Of a stretch of DNA of 64,000 nt, positions 25,537 to 34,602 are shown one piece after another. The translations under genes were made by a program, and so were the position numbers. The stretch is taken from NCBI RefSeq assembly GCF_024435355.1, contig NZ_JAMJWG010000017.1:62001-126000 (forward strand). The letters are read 5' to 3'. Source of the stretch: Streptomyces odontomachi. Its GTDB lineage: Bacteria > Actinomycetota > Actinomycetes > Streptomycetales > Streptomycetaceae. Every line of letters begins with the position of its first letter. Position 1 is the stretch's first letter. The notes under the pieces were generated by a model, which searched no databases, was not told the DNA's origin, and saw only the letters and a list, made by a program, of their open reading frames with translations.

Positions 25537-26687
25537 GGGTGATCCTTCCTCTCCGTCGGTGCGGTGCCCTGCGGCTGCGGCGTAGCGGGTGGGCCCGGTG
25601 GGTCGCCTGCGGCCGCCGTGGCGGTTGGGGGGCGTGGCGCCGGGCGGCGTGCTGCTCGGGTGCCCGAGAAGACGGCAGGGTGCTGCGGCACCGCCTCGCC
25701 GCTCGGCTCCCGGTCCACGACCGCGCCGGGCCGCTCCCGTGCGGTGGCCCGCAGCGCCTGCACCGGGTCGCGTACCGGCCCGCCGGGCACGTCGAGCTCC
25801 TGGAGCCGGGCGCAGACCTCCGCGACCCGGTGCCGCGAGGTCCATGCCTCGACGATGGCGTCGAAGCGGGAGGGGTCGGCCAGCCGGGCTTCCGCGCTGG
25901 CCTCCGGCCCGTCGACCACCGGACGCAGCCGGGCCCAGTGCTTGTCCAGACCGGCGTACACGTAGGCGTGGCCGTCCTGGCAGCGGTAGACGTTCGACGG
26001 CGCGGTGGCCGCGTCCTGGTTCCCCCGGCCACGCTGGAAGTCCCCCTGCTCGGCGGCGATCAGCGAGGCGGGCCCGGTGAGCGCGCTCATCGCGACCTCG
26101 ATCATCGGCACGTCGATCTCCACGCCGGTGTCCAGCTGGGGGTCGAGCAGCGCCATCGCGGTCGCGGTGCCCGCGTACAGGCCGCTGAAGACGTCGGTGG
26201 GGTAGCCGGCCGAGATCCGGGGCCGGCCGTCCTCCGCCGCGTTGAGCAGCGCGAATCCGCTCACCGCCTGGGCGATGGAGTCGAAGCAGGTACGCGGGTC
26301 GTCGGCGCCGTAGGCGCTGACCACGGTGACCACCAGGTGCGGGCGGGTGCGGTGCAGGGAGGCCGTGTCCAGGCCGAGCCGGGCGCGGGTGCGCCGGCCG
26401 AAGTTCATCACCACGGCGTCGGCACCGTCGAGGAGTTCGTCCAGCCGCCGCCGGTCTGCCGGCTCCCGCAGGTCCAGGGTGACGCTGGACTTGCCGGTGT
26501 TGTAGGCGCGGAAGTAGGCACTGCCGAACCGGCTTCCGGTGAGGGCGCGCGACGGATCGCCGCCGGGGGGCTCGACCTTCACCACCTCGGCGCCGTAGTC
26601 GGCGAGCAGCTGACCGCAGACCGAGCCGGCGATGTACTGGCTCAGGTCCACCACCCGGCGGCCCCGCAGCGGCGCCGGGGCGTTCAC
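25533..26687 (-). CDS. Family III CoA-transferase (CaiB/BaiF)
   Basis: A 384-residue CaiB/BaiF-type CoA-transferase: VVDLSQYIAGSVCGQLLADY at the N-terminus, KSSVTLDLREPADRRRL near residue 67, and GYPTDVFSGLYAGTATAMAL near 165 with the Asp expected to carry the acyl anhydride. These enzymes move CoA between two carboxylic acids. The last 45 residues are Pro/Ala/Arg-rich low-complexity and overlap the next gene's ribosome site. The protein is slightly short for the family. The GTG start overlaps the preceding stop by four bases. Confidence 0.85.
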   Translation of the reverse strand: MNAPAPLRGRRVVDLSQYIAGSVCGQLLADYGAEVVKVEPPGGDPSRALTGSRFGSAYFRAYNTGKSSVTLDLREPADRRRLDELLDGADAVVMNFGRRTRARLGLDTASLHRTRPHLVVTVVSAYGADDPRTCFDSIAQAVSGFALLNAAEDGRPRISAGYPTDVFSGLYAGTATAMALLDPQLDTGVEIDVPMIEVAMSALTGPASLIAAEQGDFQRGRGNQDAATAPSNVYRCQDGHAYVYAGLDKHWARLRPVVDGPEASAEARLADPSRFDAIVEAWTSRHRVAEVCARLQELDVPGGPVRDPVQALRATARERPGAVVDREPSGEAVPQHPAVFSGTRAARRPAPRPPTATAAAGDPPGPPATPQPQGTAPTERKDHP

Positions 26688-28261
26688 CGCCGCTCCCCGG
26701 CCGCCTGCCGGCGCAGGTACGGGGCGGGGCGGTAGCGGGGATCGCCGAACAGGCCGGCCATCGACCGCAGCGCGGCGTACACCGTGGCCGCGCCGTGGCG
26801 TCCCAGCTCCTCGAAGGGTCCGCGCGGGTGGTTCATGCCCAGGGTGAGCGCCAGGTCCACGTCGCCGGGGGTGGAGGTGCCCTCCTCGACGACCGCGACG
26901 GCTTCGTTGATCATGCAGTGCGCCAGCCGGTCGGCGACCAGGCCCGGTAGCGCGGGCACCTCGACCGCGGCGGCACCCAGCGCGTCCAGCAGCAGCGCCA
27001 CCGGGTCCAACGGCTTCAGCCCGGCCACCTCGTCCACCACCACCTCGGCGAACAGGTCACCGGCGGGGGAGCGGTGCAGGCACACCCAGCCGGCGTCGCG
27101 GGGCAGCAGGTCCAGCCAGTGCCCGTCGGAGCTGTCGACCACCACCCGGCCGCCGCCCTCGGCCAGCTCCCGTACCGCGGCGGCATCCGCCTCGGTGGGG
27201 CGGCGCCGGCAGCGGTACACGGTGACGGCGGGTGCGTCCGTGCCGGCGTCGGCGGCAGCGGGAGGCGGCAGTTCGACCGGGCCGGTGGTCGCGTCCGGGC
27301 CCGCCACGTCGATCCGCAGTGCGGGGCGCTCGGGGGCGGGTCGGCGCACCACCCGGGCGAGCGCGGCCCGTGGCTTCTCGACCGCGTAGTCGTAGAAGCC
27401 ACGCCCGGCGGCCCGGCCGGTCATCCCGCCCCGCACCAGCGAACGGGCCAGCGGGATCGGCCGGTAGCGGGGGTCGCCGAACTCCCGGAGCGCGGTCTCG
27501 GAGGACGCCAGATGGGTGTGCAGACCGGTGAAGTCAAGGAGCGTCAGCGGGCCCATCGGGTGCCCCAGCGCCCCGCAGGCCACGGCGTCCACCGCGGCGG
27601 GCTCCACGCCCTGGGTGGCGAGCAGTTGTGCCTCGTAGTAGAGCGGCCGGCAGATCCGGTTGACCAGGAAGTTGGGGGAGTCCCGGCAGACCACGGGGGT
27701 CTTGCCCAGCGCCTCGGTGAGCCGGCGGGCCCGTGCCAGGCTGGCGTCGCCGGTGCCGCGCGCTGCGACCACCTCGACCAGGCGCATCTTCGTCGCCGGG
27801 TTGAAGAAGTGCAGGCCCACGACCCGGGACGGATCGCCGAAGGCCCTGCCCAGCTCCGCCACGCTGAGCGAGGAGGTGTTGGAGGCGACCAGCAGATCGT
27901 CCGGGCCGTGTGCGGCGATCTGCGCCAGCAGCTCCCGCTTGACCTCCAGGTTCTCCACGACGGCCTCGACGACGACCGAGGCGTCGGCCACCGCTTCGGC
28001 GAGCGGGGCGCCGACCACCGAGCGCAGACTCTCGCCGTCCGCCTCGGCCTCCGCGCGGATCCTCGCAAGACCGTCCTCGGTGAGCCGGGGCGAACCGTCC
28101 ACCACCCGGACCTCGGCGCCGGCCCGGTCGAAGACCCGGGCGATGCCCCGGCCCATCGGTCCAAGACCGACGACGACCGCCCGCAGCCCGGCCAGGTCGG
28201 ACCGCTCGCCCGTCCCTTCCGCCTCTTCCACCTCGTTCGGCTCGTTGCTCGACGGCGCCAT
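26684..28261 (-). CDS. 3-Hydroxyacyl-CoA dehydrogenase (PaaH/FadB-type, double C-terminal domain)
   Basis: A 525-residue NAD-dependent dehydrogenase. The NAD loop VVVGLGPMGRGIARVFD is near residue 29, SNTSSLSVAELG near 127, and the catalytic His is in GLHFFNPATKMRLVEVV near 148 with Asn in NFLVNRICRPLYYEA. Two copies of the C-terminal dimer domain follow (about 205-300 and 430-520). The family oxidises 3-hydroxyacyl-CoA in beta-oxidation or phenylacetate-type pathways. It overlaps the thiolase stop by one base (TGATG), the strongest form of translational coupling. Confidence 0.9.
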   Translation of the reverse strand: MAPSSNEPNEVEEAEGTGERSDLAGLRAVVVGLGPMGRGIARVFDRAGAEVRVVDGSPRLTEDGLARIRAEAEADGESLRSVVGAPLAEAVADASVVVEAVVENLEVKRELLAQIAAHGPDDLLVASNTSSLSVAELGRAFGDPSRVVGLHFFNPATKMRLVEVVAARGTGDASLARARRLTEALGKTPVVCRDSPNFLVNRICRPLYYEAQLLATQGVEPAAVDAVACGALGHPMGPLTLLDFTGLHTHLASSETALREFGDPRYRPIPLARSLVRGGMTGRAAGRGFYDYAVEKPRAALARVVRRPAPERPALRIDVAGPDATTGPVELPPPAAADAGTDAPAVTVYRCRRRPTEADAAAVRELAEGGGRVVVDSSDGHWLDLLPRDAGWVCLHRSPAGDLFAEVVVDEVAGLKPLDPVALLLDALGAAAVEVPALPGLVADRLAHCMINEAVAVVEEGTSTPGDVDLALTLGMNHPRGPFEELGRHGAATVYAALRSMAGLFGDPRYRPAPYLRRQAAGERR

Positions 28262-29439
28262 CAGGCGGTCACCCCTTCGACGACCGCGGCGACGCCCATC
28301 CCGCCGCCGACGCACAGGCTGGCCACGCCGAGCCGGGCCTGCCGCCGCTCCAACTCGGCGAGCAGGGTCACCACCAGGCGCAGCCCGCTCTGCCCGGTGG
28401 GGTGGCCCAGTGCGATGCCGCCGCCGTTGACGTTGACCCGCTCCTCGTCGAGTTTCAGCTCCCGCACGTTCTGCACGATCTGCGCGGCGAACGCCTCGTT
28501 GATCTCGAACAGGTCGATGTCGGCGCTGGTCAGGCCGGCGGAGGCGAGCGCCGCCGGGATCGCCGCTGTCGGGCCGACGCCCATCATGCTGGGGTCGACG
28601 CCCACGGCGGCGAACGAGCGCAACCGGGCCCGCGGGGTCAGCCCGTAACGGCGCACCGCCTCGCCGCTGGCCACCAGCATCGCGGCGGCACCGTCGGCCA
28701 TCTGGCTGGCGTTCCCGGCGGTCACCGTGCCGTTCCGTTCGAAGGACGGCCTCAGCCGGGCGAGCCGTTCGAGGTCGCTGTCCCGCCGGAAGGTCTCGTC
28801 CACGGCCAGCGAACCGTTCTCCGACGCGACGGGCACCACCTCGCCGGCGAACCGGCCCTCGTCCCAGGCGCCGGCCACCCGCTGGTGGCTGCGGGCCGCC
28901 CAGGCGTCCTGGGCTTCGCGCGTGATGGCGAACTCGCGGGAGACCTTCTCCGCGGTCTGTCCCATGTTCAGCCCGCAGATCGGGTCGGTGCCGCCGTCCC
29001 GCCAGCCGTCGGCCAGCGTGATGTCGCCGCGCCGGACGCCCTCCCAGCGCAGGGTGTACGGCGCCAGGTACGGCATGGTGCTCATGGACTCCACGGAGAT
29101 CGCCAGCGCCACCTCGGCCGTGCCGTCGGCCACCGACTGGTGGGCCAGCTGGAGCGCCTTGAGGCCGGACGCGCAGGCCATGTTCACGGTCTGGGCCGGT
29201 ACCCGCTGCGGCACGCCGGAGGCGAGGGAGACCTGGCGTCCGGGGTTGGGCCCGTTGCCCGCCTGCCGGCAGTTGCTCACCACGGTCTCCTCGACCGCTT
29301 CGGCCGGCAGCCCGGCCCGCTCCAGCACCGCGCGCCCGGCGACACTGCCCAGCTCGACCGCCCGCACGTCGCGCAGCGCCCCGCCGTACCGGCCGTGCGG
29401 GGTGCGCACACCGGATACCAGAAACGTTTCTCTGCTCAT
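28261..29439 (-). CDS. Acetyl-CoA acyltransferase (thiolase)
   Basis: A 392-residue thiolase II. The nucleophilic Cys is in VNMACASGLKALQLAH near residue 88, the His in NVNGGGIALGHPTGQSG near 349 and the second Cys in ASLCVGGGMGVA near 380. It cleaves 3-ketoacyl-CoA in the last step of a beta-oxidation turn. The ribosome region is a set of tandem seven-base repeats directly before the ATG at 29439. The gene is 80 bases downstream of the CoA ligase. Confidence 0.92.
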   Translation of the reverse strand: MSRETFLVSGVRTPHGRYGGALRDVRAVELGSVAGRAVLERAGLPAEAVEETVVSNCRQAGNGPNPGRQVSLASGVPQRVPAQTVNMACASGLKALQLAHQSVADGTAEVALAISVESMSTMPYLAPYTLRWEGVRRGDITLADGWRDGGTDPICGLNMGQTAEKVSREFAITREAQDAWAARSHQRVAGAWDEGRFAGEVVPVASENGSLAVDETFRRDSDLERLARLRPSFERNGTVTAGNASQMADGAAAMLVASGEAVRRYGLTPRARLRSFAAVGVDPSMMGVGPTAAIPAALASAGLTSADIDLFEINEAFAAQIVQNVRELKLDEERVNVNGGGIALGHPTGQSGLRLVVTLLAELERRQARLGVASLCVGGGMGVAAVVEGVTA

Positions 29440-29465
29440 CTCTCGCCTCTCGCCTCTCGCCTCTC
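29440..29465 (-). repeat. Tandem 7-bp repeats forming the thiolase ribosome site
   Basis: Three perfect copies of GCGAGAG (plus a partial fourth) lie directly upstream of the thiolase ATG on the minus strand, giving several overlapping GAG/GAGAG Shine-Dalgarno registers. Slippage here would move the ribosome site relative to the start. Confidence 0.7.
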
Positions 29466-29519
29466 ACTCGCGTCTCGTCGCTCGGTGCCGGCGCACCCCC
29501 GTGGGGACGGTGCCGCCGC

Positions 29520-30851
29520 TCAGTCCACCCGGACCACGCGTTTCGTCTTGTGGGTGGAGCGGGGGAGCGTGCCCCTGGGCAGTTGCTCGACCAGGCAGCG
29601 CACGGTCAGCTCGGCACGCAGCTCGCCGGCGAGCCGGTCCGCGAAGTCCGGCGCCGTGCCGTCGGCCACCTCGACGCGCAGCTTGATGCCGGTGAGGTAG
29701 CCGGTGGCCGGGTCGGTGACCTCGCGGTCCAGCACGATCTGGTACTCGCCCGTGGTGGCCTCTGCGCGCCGGATCACCTGCTCGACGGCGCTGGGGAACA
29801 GGTTCACCCCGCGGACCACGAGCATGTCGTCGGCCCGGCCCACCACCCCGCCCGGCAGCCGGGCATGGGTGCGCCCGCAGGCGCAGCGGGAGCTGTCGCG
29901 CACCACGATGTCCCCGGTCCACCACCGCACCAGCGGGCTGGCCTGCTTATCCAGGTGCGTGAGGACCAGCGCCCCCGCGGTGCCGTCCGGAACCGGCTCG
30001 TGGGTCTCGGGGTCGAGGACCTCGGCGTAGGCGAAGTCCTCCATCAGGTGCCCGCCGGCCTGCTCCTCGCACTCCCAGGCGATCGGCTGGAACTCCAGGC
30101 TGCCGTAGCCGTCGTAGCACTTGGCGCCCCACCGCTCCTCGATGTGGGCGCGGGTCGCCGGCACGCCGGCGCCCGGTTCCCCGCCGACCTGGATGGCCCG
30201 GACGGCGGATCCGGTCAGCGGGGTGCCGAGCTTCTCCGCCGTCTCGGCGAGGTGCAGCATGAACGAGGGCGTGCCGCTGACCGCCGTCGTCCCGTAGCGG
30301 AACATGGTCTCGATCTGCCGCTCGGTCTCGCTGGAGCCGGCCGGTATCACGGTGGCCCCGAGACGCTGGTAGCCGGCGGTGCCGCCGAGACCGCCGACGA
30401 ACCACGCGTAGCCGAAGAGGCACTGGTACACGTCGTGATCGCGCACCCCCTGGCTGTAGCCGGTCCGCGCGTACAGGTCGGCCCAGCGGTCCAGGTCGGC
30501 GGCGGACCAGCAGACCGGGGCCGGCTTGCCGGTGGTGCCGGAGGAGAAGTGCACCCGGCGCACGTCACGGTGGTCGGCGGCGAGCGCGCTGCCCCACGGC
30601 GGGTGCGCGGCGAGGTCGGCGACGTAGTCCGCCTTGCTGACCATCGGCAGTTCTCGCAGGTCGTCCAGGGTGCGCAGGTCGCCGGGGTGGAAGTCGAGAG
30701 CGGCCAGCCGGGAGCGGTAGAACGGGCTGTGGGCCTGTACGTACTCCAGTTGGCGGCGCAGGCGCGCCAGCTGATGCTCGCGTATGCGTTCCCGGGGCCA
30801 GGTCTCCACCTCGCTCCAGTACCGCTCGGAATGGGGGCTCACGAGGGTCAT
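29520..30851 (-). CDS. Phenylacetate-CoA ligase-like acyl-CoA synthetase
   Basis: A 443-residue ANL-superfamily ligase of the PaaK type. HFSSGTTGKPAPVCWS (residue 98) is the phosphate-binding loop, CYDGYGSLEFQ (near 234) is the substrate/AMP motif, WTGDIVVRDSSRCACGRTH (near 310) carries the CxCGRT cysteines, and VRGVNLFPSAVEQVIRR (near 345) is the hinge. It activates an imported carboxylic acid to its CoA thioester, presumably the entry step of the pathway. The start overlaps the TetR stop by four bases. Confidence 0.9.
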   Translation of the reverse strand: MTLVSPHSERYWSEVETWPRERIREHQLARLRRQLEYVQAHSPFYRSRLAALDFHPGDLRTLDDLRELPMVSKADYVADLAAHPPWGSALAADHRDVRRVHFSSGTTGKPAPVCWSAADLDRWADLYARTGYSQGVRDHDVYQCLFGYAWFVGGLGGTAGYQRLGATVIPAGSSETERQIETMFRYGTTAVSGTPSFMLHLAETAEKLGTPLTGSAVRAIQVGGEPGAGVPATRAHIEERWGAKCYDGYGSLEFQPIAWECEEQAGGHLMEDFAYAEVLDPETHEPVPDGTAGALVLTHLDKQASPLVRWWTGDIVVRDSSRCACGRTHARLPGGVVGRADDMLVVRGVNLFPSAVEQVIRRAEATTGEYQIVLDREVTDPATGYLTGIKLRVEVADGTAPDFADRLAGELRAELTVRCLVEQLPRGTLPRSTHKTKRVVRVD

Positions 30852-31483
30852 GTGCGGCTCCTCCGCAGACCGTTCACGACGAAGTCGGCGTATTCGTTGG
30901 CCACCCGCTGCACGGTCGCGTAGTCGCCGCGCTCCGGGTCGTACCAGATGGTGATCCAGTTCAGCGCGCCCAGGGCGGGCTTGGTGGCCAGCCGCGGGTC
31001 CACGTCGCGCAGCAGGCCCTCGCGCTTGCCCTCCTCGATGACGTCGGCGAACATCTGCTCGTACTGGTCGCGCAGCGCCACCACCTTCTGGAGCACCTCG
31101 TGGCGTGAGAACTGCTCGCGTATCCGGTGCAGTTCGACCGCCTGCACCGCGACCCGCTGGAAGGAGTTCCGGGTCATCATCAGCCCGGCGTGGTGGTGCA
31201 CCATCCGCCACAGCCGGTCGACGGCGGAGATGTCAGCGCCGGTGGCCAGCGGCTGCACCCCGGCGATCAGCTCCTCCATGCCGGTGAGCACCACGTCCAG
31301 GAAGATGTCGGCCTTGGCCCGGTAGTAGTGGTAGACCCGGCCCTTGGTGGCGCCCAACTGGTCGGCGATGTCGTCGATGGTGGTGGCCTCGTAGCCGGAC
31401 CGGGTGAAGGCGATCGCGGCGGCCTCCAGGATCTCCCGCTGACCGGGTCCCGAGCCGGAACGGGACAGCCGGCGGGCGCTCAC
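30848..31483 (-). CDS. TetR family repressor of the catabolic island
   Basis: A 211-residue TetR regulator lying inside the operon it should control. The helix-turn-helix covers residues 15-60 (REILEAAAIAFTRSGYEATT, then IADQLGATKGRVYHYYRAKA), followed by a KstR2/FadR-like ligand domain with an aromatic-rich last helix (ALGALNWITIWYDPERGDY). Such regulators respond to acyl-CoA pathway intermediates. The two CATACT-N4-AGTA sites at the island's divergent promoters are its likely operators. GTG at 31483 overlaps the cyclase stop by four bases. Confidence 0.88.
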   Translation of the reverse strand: MSARRLSRSGSGPGQREILEAAAIAFTRSGYEATTIDDIADQLGATKGRVYHYYRAKADIFLDVVLTGMEELIAGVQPLATGADISAVDRLWRMVHHHAGLMMTRNSFQRVAVQAVELHRIREQFSRHEVLQKVVALRDQYEQMFADVIEEGKREGLLRDVDPRLATKPALGALNWITIWYDPERGDYATVQRVANEYADFVVNGLRRSRT

Positions 31484-32319
31484 GCGCGCACCTCCGTCCC
31501 GATGAAGGCCAGCGGGCGGATCGGCGAGCCGGTGCCGCCGCGGATGGAGAGGGGAGCCGCGGCGAAGAAGAAGTTCCAGACCTCGTCTGCGGCGAGCGTG
31601 GAGAGATTCATAGCCTCCATGATCGGCACTCCGTGCTCGACCAGGAGGTGGCAGTGCACCTCCAGGTTGGGGCTGGGCATGCGCTCGTAGGCCACGGTGT
31701 CGCAGCCACTGGCCACCACGCCCCGCTCGGTGAGCCACCGCGCCCCGGAGAGCGTCACCCCGGGAGCGCCGGTGTTGGTGCCGAGGTAGCGGGCGTTGTC
31801 CTGCCACAGCTCGTCCCAGCCGGTGCGGACCAGCACCACCGAACCCGGCTCCGGCGCCCGGCGGTCGGCGAACCACTCCTCGAACAACTCCGCGTCCACG
31901 CCGTCCTCGGGGGTGAGCGGCCGGCCCAGGTGACGGGTCGCGTCCACCAGGTGGGCGGGGGTCAGCAGCGGTGCGAGCTCGTGCACCGACACCTCCCGCA
32001 TGCCCTCCGGGTAGCTCTGGTGCGCGGTGATGTCGACGCCGCCGTAGACCCGGCCCAGCCTGGAGACGTGCGCCAGGCCGTCGACGTGGGTGCCGACATG
32101 GCCTCCGGTGGTGATCATCTCGGCGGCCGCCGACACGTCGTCCGGGTACATCACCTCACCGTGCTGCTTGGTCAGCGTGAAGCTGTACGGCGGGTGGTTG
32201 GGGTGGTGCGGGATGCCGGTGTAGAGCTGCTGCGCCAGGTCGTAGATGCGGTAGCGGCCGGACGGCGGGAAGTCGACCTGCTGCTCCCAGGCGGCGCGAT
32301 GGTCCCTTGCGCCGCTCAT
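31480..32319 (-). CDS. Cyclase-family (kynurenine-formamidase-like) metal hydrolase
   Basis: A 279-residue protein of the cyclase family (PF04199). The metal motif HxGTHxDxxxH is present as GGHVGTHVDGLAHV near residue 72, with further fold residues in VVLVRTGWDELWQD near 160 and the late CDTVAYERMPSPNLEVHCHL. Family members hydrolyse cyclic or N-formyl compounds (isatin, kynurenine, cyclic amides). In this operon a ring-opening hydrolysis is a reasonable guess. Four-base overlaps on both sides. Confidence 0.85.
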   Translation of the reverse strand: MSGARDHRAAWEQQVDFPPSGRYRIYDLAQQLYTGIPHHPNHPPYSFTLTKQHGEVMYPDDVSAAAEMITTGGHVGTHVDGLAHVSRLGRVYGGVDITAHQSYPEGMREVSVHELAPLLTPAHLVDATRHLGRPLTPEDGVDAELFEEWFADRRAPEPGSVVLVRTGWDELWQDNARYLGTNTGAPGVTLSGARWLTERGVVASGCDTVAYERMPSPNLEVHCHLLVEHGVPIMEAMNLSTLAADEVWNFFFAAAPLSIRGGTGSPIRPLAFIGTEVRA

Positions 32320-33470
32320 GCCGTGACCTCGGCCTTGATGGCACGTCCGATCACCAGGCGCTGGATCTCCGAAGTGCCCTCGTAGATCTCCAGGATGCGC
32401 TGGTCCCGGTAGAGCCGTTCGGCCGGGCAGGGCTTGCAGTAGCCGGCGCCGCCGTACACCTGGACGGCGGTGTCCACCGCGCGGTGCGCCGCCTCGCTGG
32501 CGTCCAGCTTCGCCATCGCCCCGAGGATGGAGACGTCACCGCCCTCCTGGTAGGTGACGGCAGCCCGGTGCGTGATCATGCGGGCGGCGGTGACCCGGGT
32601 GGCCACGTCGGCGAGCGGGAACGAGATGCCCTGGTTGTCGATGATCGGGGTGCCGAAGGTCTCACGGCGGGCCGCCTCCCGGGCCGCCACCTCGTATCCG
32701 GCGAGCCCCACCCCGATCGACTGGGCGGCCACGGTGATCCGGCCGGCGTTGAGGGTGCGCATCGCCAGCCTCATGCCGCGGCCCAGCTCGCCGAGGACGG
32801 CGTCGGCGCCGACCACGGTGTCCAGCTTGAGGTTGCTGGTCTTGGTGCCGCGGATGCCCATCTTGTCCTCGTAGCGGTCCACCACCACCCCGTCGGCGTC
32901 CTTGTCCACCATGAACGCGGTGATGCCGCGGGTGCCGGCGGCCGGGTCGGTCAGCGCGAACACCACGTAGTGCTGGGAGGCGCCGCCGTTGCCGATGTAG
33001 ATCTTCTCGCCGCGGATCCGCCAGCCGTCGCCCTGAGGTACCGCGGTGGTCCGGATGCGGGCCGCGTCGCTGCCCGCGCCCTCCTCGGTCAGCGCGAAGC
33101 TCACCGCGGTGCCGCGCGCGAGGCCGCCCAGGTAGCGCTCGCGCTGCTGCGCGGTGCCGGCGAGCACGATCGGCGTGCCGCCCAGGGCGTAGGCGGTGAG
33201 GATGGCGCCGGTGGACGGGCAGGCACGCGAGACCTCCTCGATCACCGCGCACACCACGTCGAAGCCGGCGCCCTGACCGCCGTACTCCTTGCCGACGAAG
33301 ATGCCGGCAAGACCGCTGTCGACCAGGATCTCGACGTTCTCCCAGGGGTAGCGCTGCGCCCGGTCGAGCTCCTCGGCGAGCGGGGCGAAGTGCTCGGTGG
33401 CGAGTTCTCGGGCGAGGTCGCGCCACTTGCGGCCTTCCTCGTCCAGCGGTGGCTCCCAGATGACTGACAC
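32316..33470 (-). CDS. Acyl-CoA dehydrogenase
   Basis: A 384-residue FAD-dependent acyl-CoA dehydrogenase of normal length. FALTEEGAGSDAARIRTTA near residue 125 and KIYIGNGGASQHYVVFALT near 150 bind FAD; the catalytic base is the Glu in LEIYEGTSEIQRLVIGRA near 363. It introduces the alpha-beta double bond in an acyl-CoA. The GTG at 33470 (VSVIW) has GGGAG seven bases upstream. It lies 13 bases after livM and overlaps the cyclase start by four. Confidence 0.92.
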   Translation of the reverse strand: MSVIWEPPLDEEGRKWRDLARELATEHFAPLAEELDRAQRYPWENVEILVDSGLAGIFVGKEYGGQGAGFDVVCAVIEEVSRACPSTGAILTAYALGGTPIVLAGTAQQRERYLGGLARGTAVSFALTEEGAGSDAARIRTTAVPQGDGWRIRGEKIYIGNGGASQHYVVFALTDPAAGTRGITAFMVDKDADGVVVDRYEDKMGIRGTKTSNLKLDTVVGADAVLGELGRGMRLAMRTLNAGRITVAAQSIGVGLAGYEVAAREAARRETFGTPIIDNQGISFPLADVATRVTAARMITHRAAVTYQEGGDVSILGAMAKLDASEAAHRAVDTAVQVYGGAGYCKPCPAERLYRDQRILEIYEGTSEIQRLVIGRAIKAEVTA

Positions 33471-33483
33471 GGTCAGGCTCCCA

Positions 33484-34602
33484 TCAATCGGTGTGGGCGG
33501 GGATGGAGGCGGGCTGTGCGGCCCGGGGGGACCGGCTCTCGCGCAGCAGCCGGCCGAGCCCCGCGAAGCCGTTCGGCGACAGCAGGAGGACGACGGCGAG
33601 CACTCCACCGAGAACGATCTTGTCGATGTCCCCGCCGAACGAGAACAGCTGCTGCTGGGTGGTGATCAGCGCGGCGCCGACCAGCGGGCCCAGCAACTGC
33701 CGCCGGCCGGGCAGGATCACCGCGGTCAGCATGAACAGCAGGAACGACGACGACAGCAGGTCAGGGCTGACGTAGGCGCGCTGGTAGGCGTAGAGCCAGC
33801 CGGCCAGCGCGGTGATCGGCGCCGACACCACGAAGACCAGCACCCGGGTGCGCCGGACGTCGACGCCCATGCTGGTGGCGAGGTCCCCGTTCATCTGCGT
33901 CATCAGCGCGTTCACGCCCAGCCGGGACCGGCGGAAGCGGGCGATGAACAGCACCACGAGCACCAGCAGCGCATAGGCGATCGGCCACAGCTCGGTGTCG
34001 TTGTGCGCGACGTAGCTGCCGCCGACGGCCGGCAACTCCAGCATGGGGATGCCGACCAGGCCGTCGGAGCCACCGGCCGGCCCCAGGTTGGACACCACCG
34101 TCAGGCCGATGATCGCCGTGGCATAGGTGACCAGCGAGAAGACGAACTCGCGGGTGCGCAGCGTGGCGAGGCCGACGAGCAGCGCGAGACCGGTGGAGAC
34201 GGCGAGGGCGAGCACCAGGGCCGGCAGCGGACTCCACCCGGACTCCACGGTCACGTAGCCGGTGAGGTAGGCGCCGGCCGCCCAGAACAGCGTGTGGCCG
34301 AGGCTGACCTCACCCAGGTAGGACAGCACCACGTCGGCGCCGTAGGACATCACCGCGAAGATCGCGATGAGCACGAAGGTGGTGTAGATGCGTGCCGAGC
34401 CGCCGGCCAGCGCGGGGAGCAGATAGCCGGCCACCACCAGGGCCAGCCAGCCCGCCGCACGCAGCCCGGTGCCGCGCGCGGGGCGGTGCGGGGCGGTGGT
34501 GCCTGTGGCGTCATCGGTTCCGGTGTCCGATCCGGCCCGTTCCGGGGCGGGCGGGACGTTCGGCGTCCTCGTCGTGGGCGATGTGTTCCTCGCGTTCCTC
34601 AT
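33484..34602 (-). CDS. livM: Branched-chain-amino-acid-type ABC transporter permease LivM
   Basis: A 372-residue permease with about nine to ten membrane segments after a 50-residue hydrophilic, Thr/Pro-rich N-terminus. The family marker for the ATPase-coupling loop is seen in ALMTQMNGDLATSMGVDVRR near residue 235. It pairs with LivH to form the channel of a LIV-type importer. In a catabolic operon such importers usually carry aromatic or other carboxylic acids rather than amino acids. Start overlaps the LivH stop (ATGA). Confidence 0.88.
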   Translation of the reverse strand: MRNARNTSPTTRTPNVPPAPERAGSDTGTDDATGTTAPHRPARGTGLRAAGWLALVVAGYLLPALAGGSARIYTTFVLIAIFAVMSYGADVVLSYLGEVSLGHTLFWAAGAYLTGYVTVESGWSPLPALVLALAVSTGLALLVGLATLRTREFVFSLVTYATAIIGLTVVSNLGPAGGSDGLVGIPMLELPAVGGSYVAHNDTELWPIAYALLVLVVLFIARFRRSRLGVNALMTQMNGDLATSMGVDVRRTRVLVFVVSAPITALAGWLYAYQRAYVSPDLLSSSFLLFMLTAVILPGRRQLLGPLVGAALITTQQQLFSFGGDIDKIVLGGVLAVVLLLSPNGFAGLGRLLRESRSPRAAQPASIPAHTD

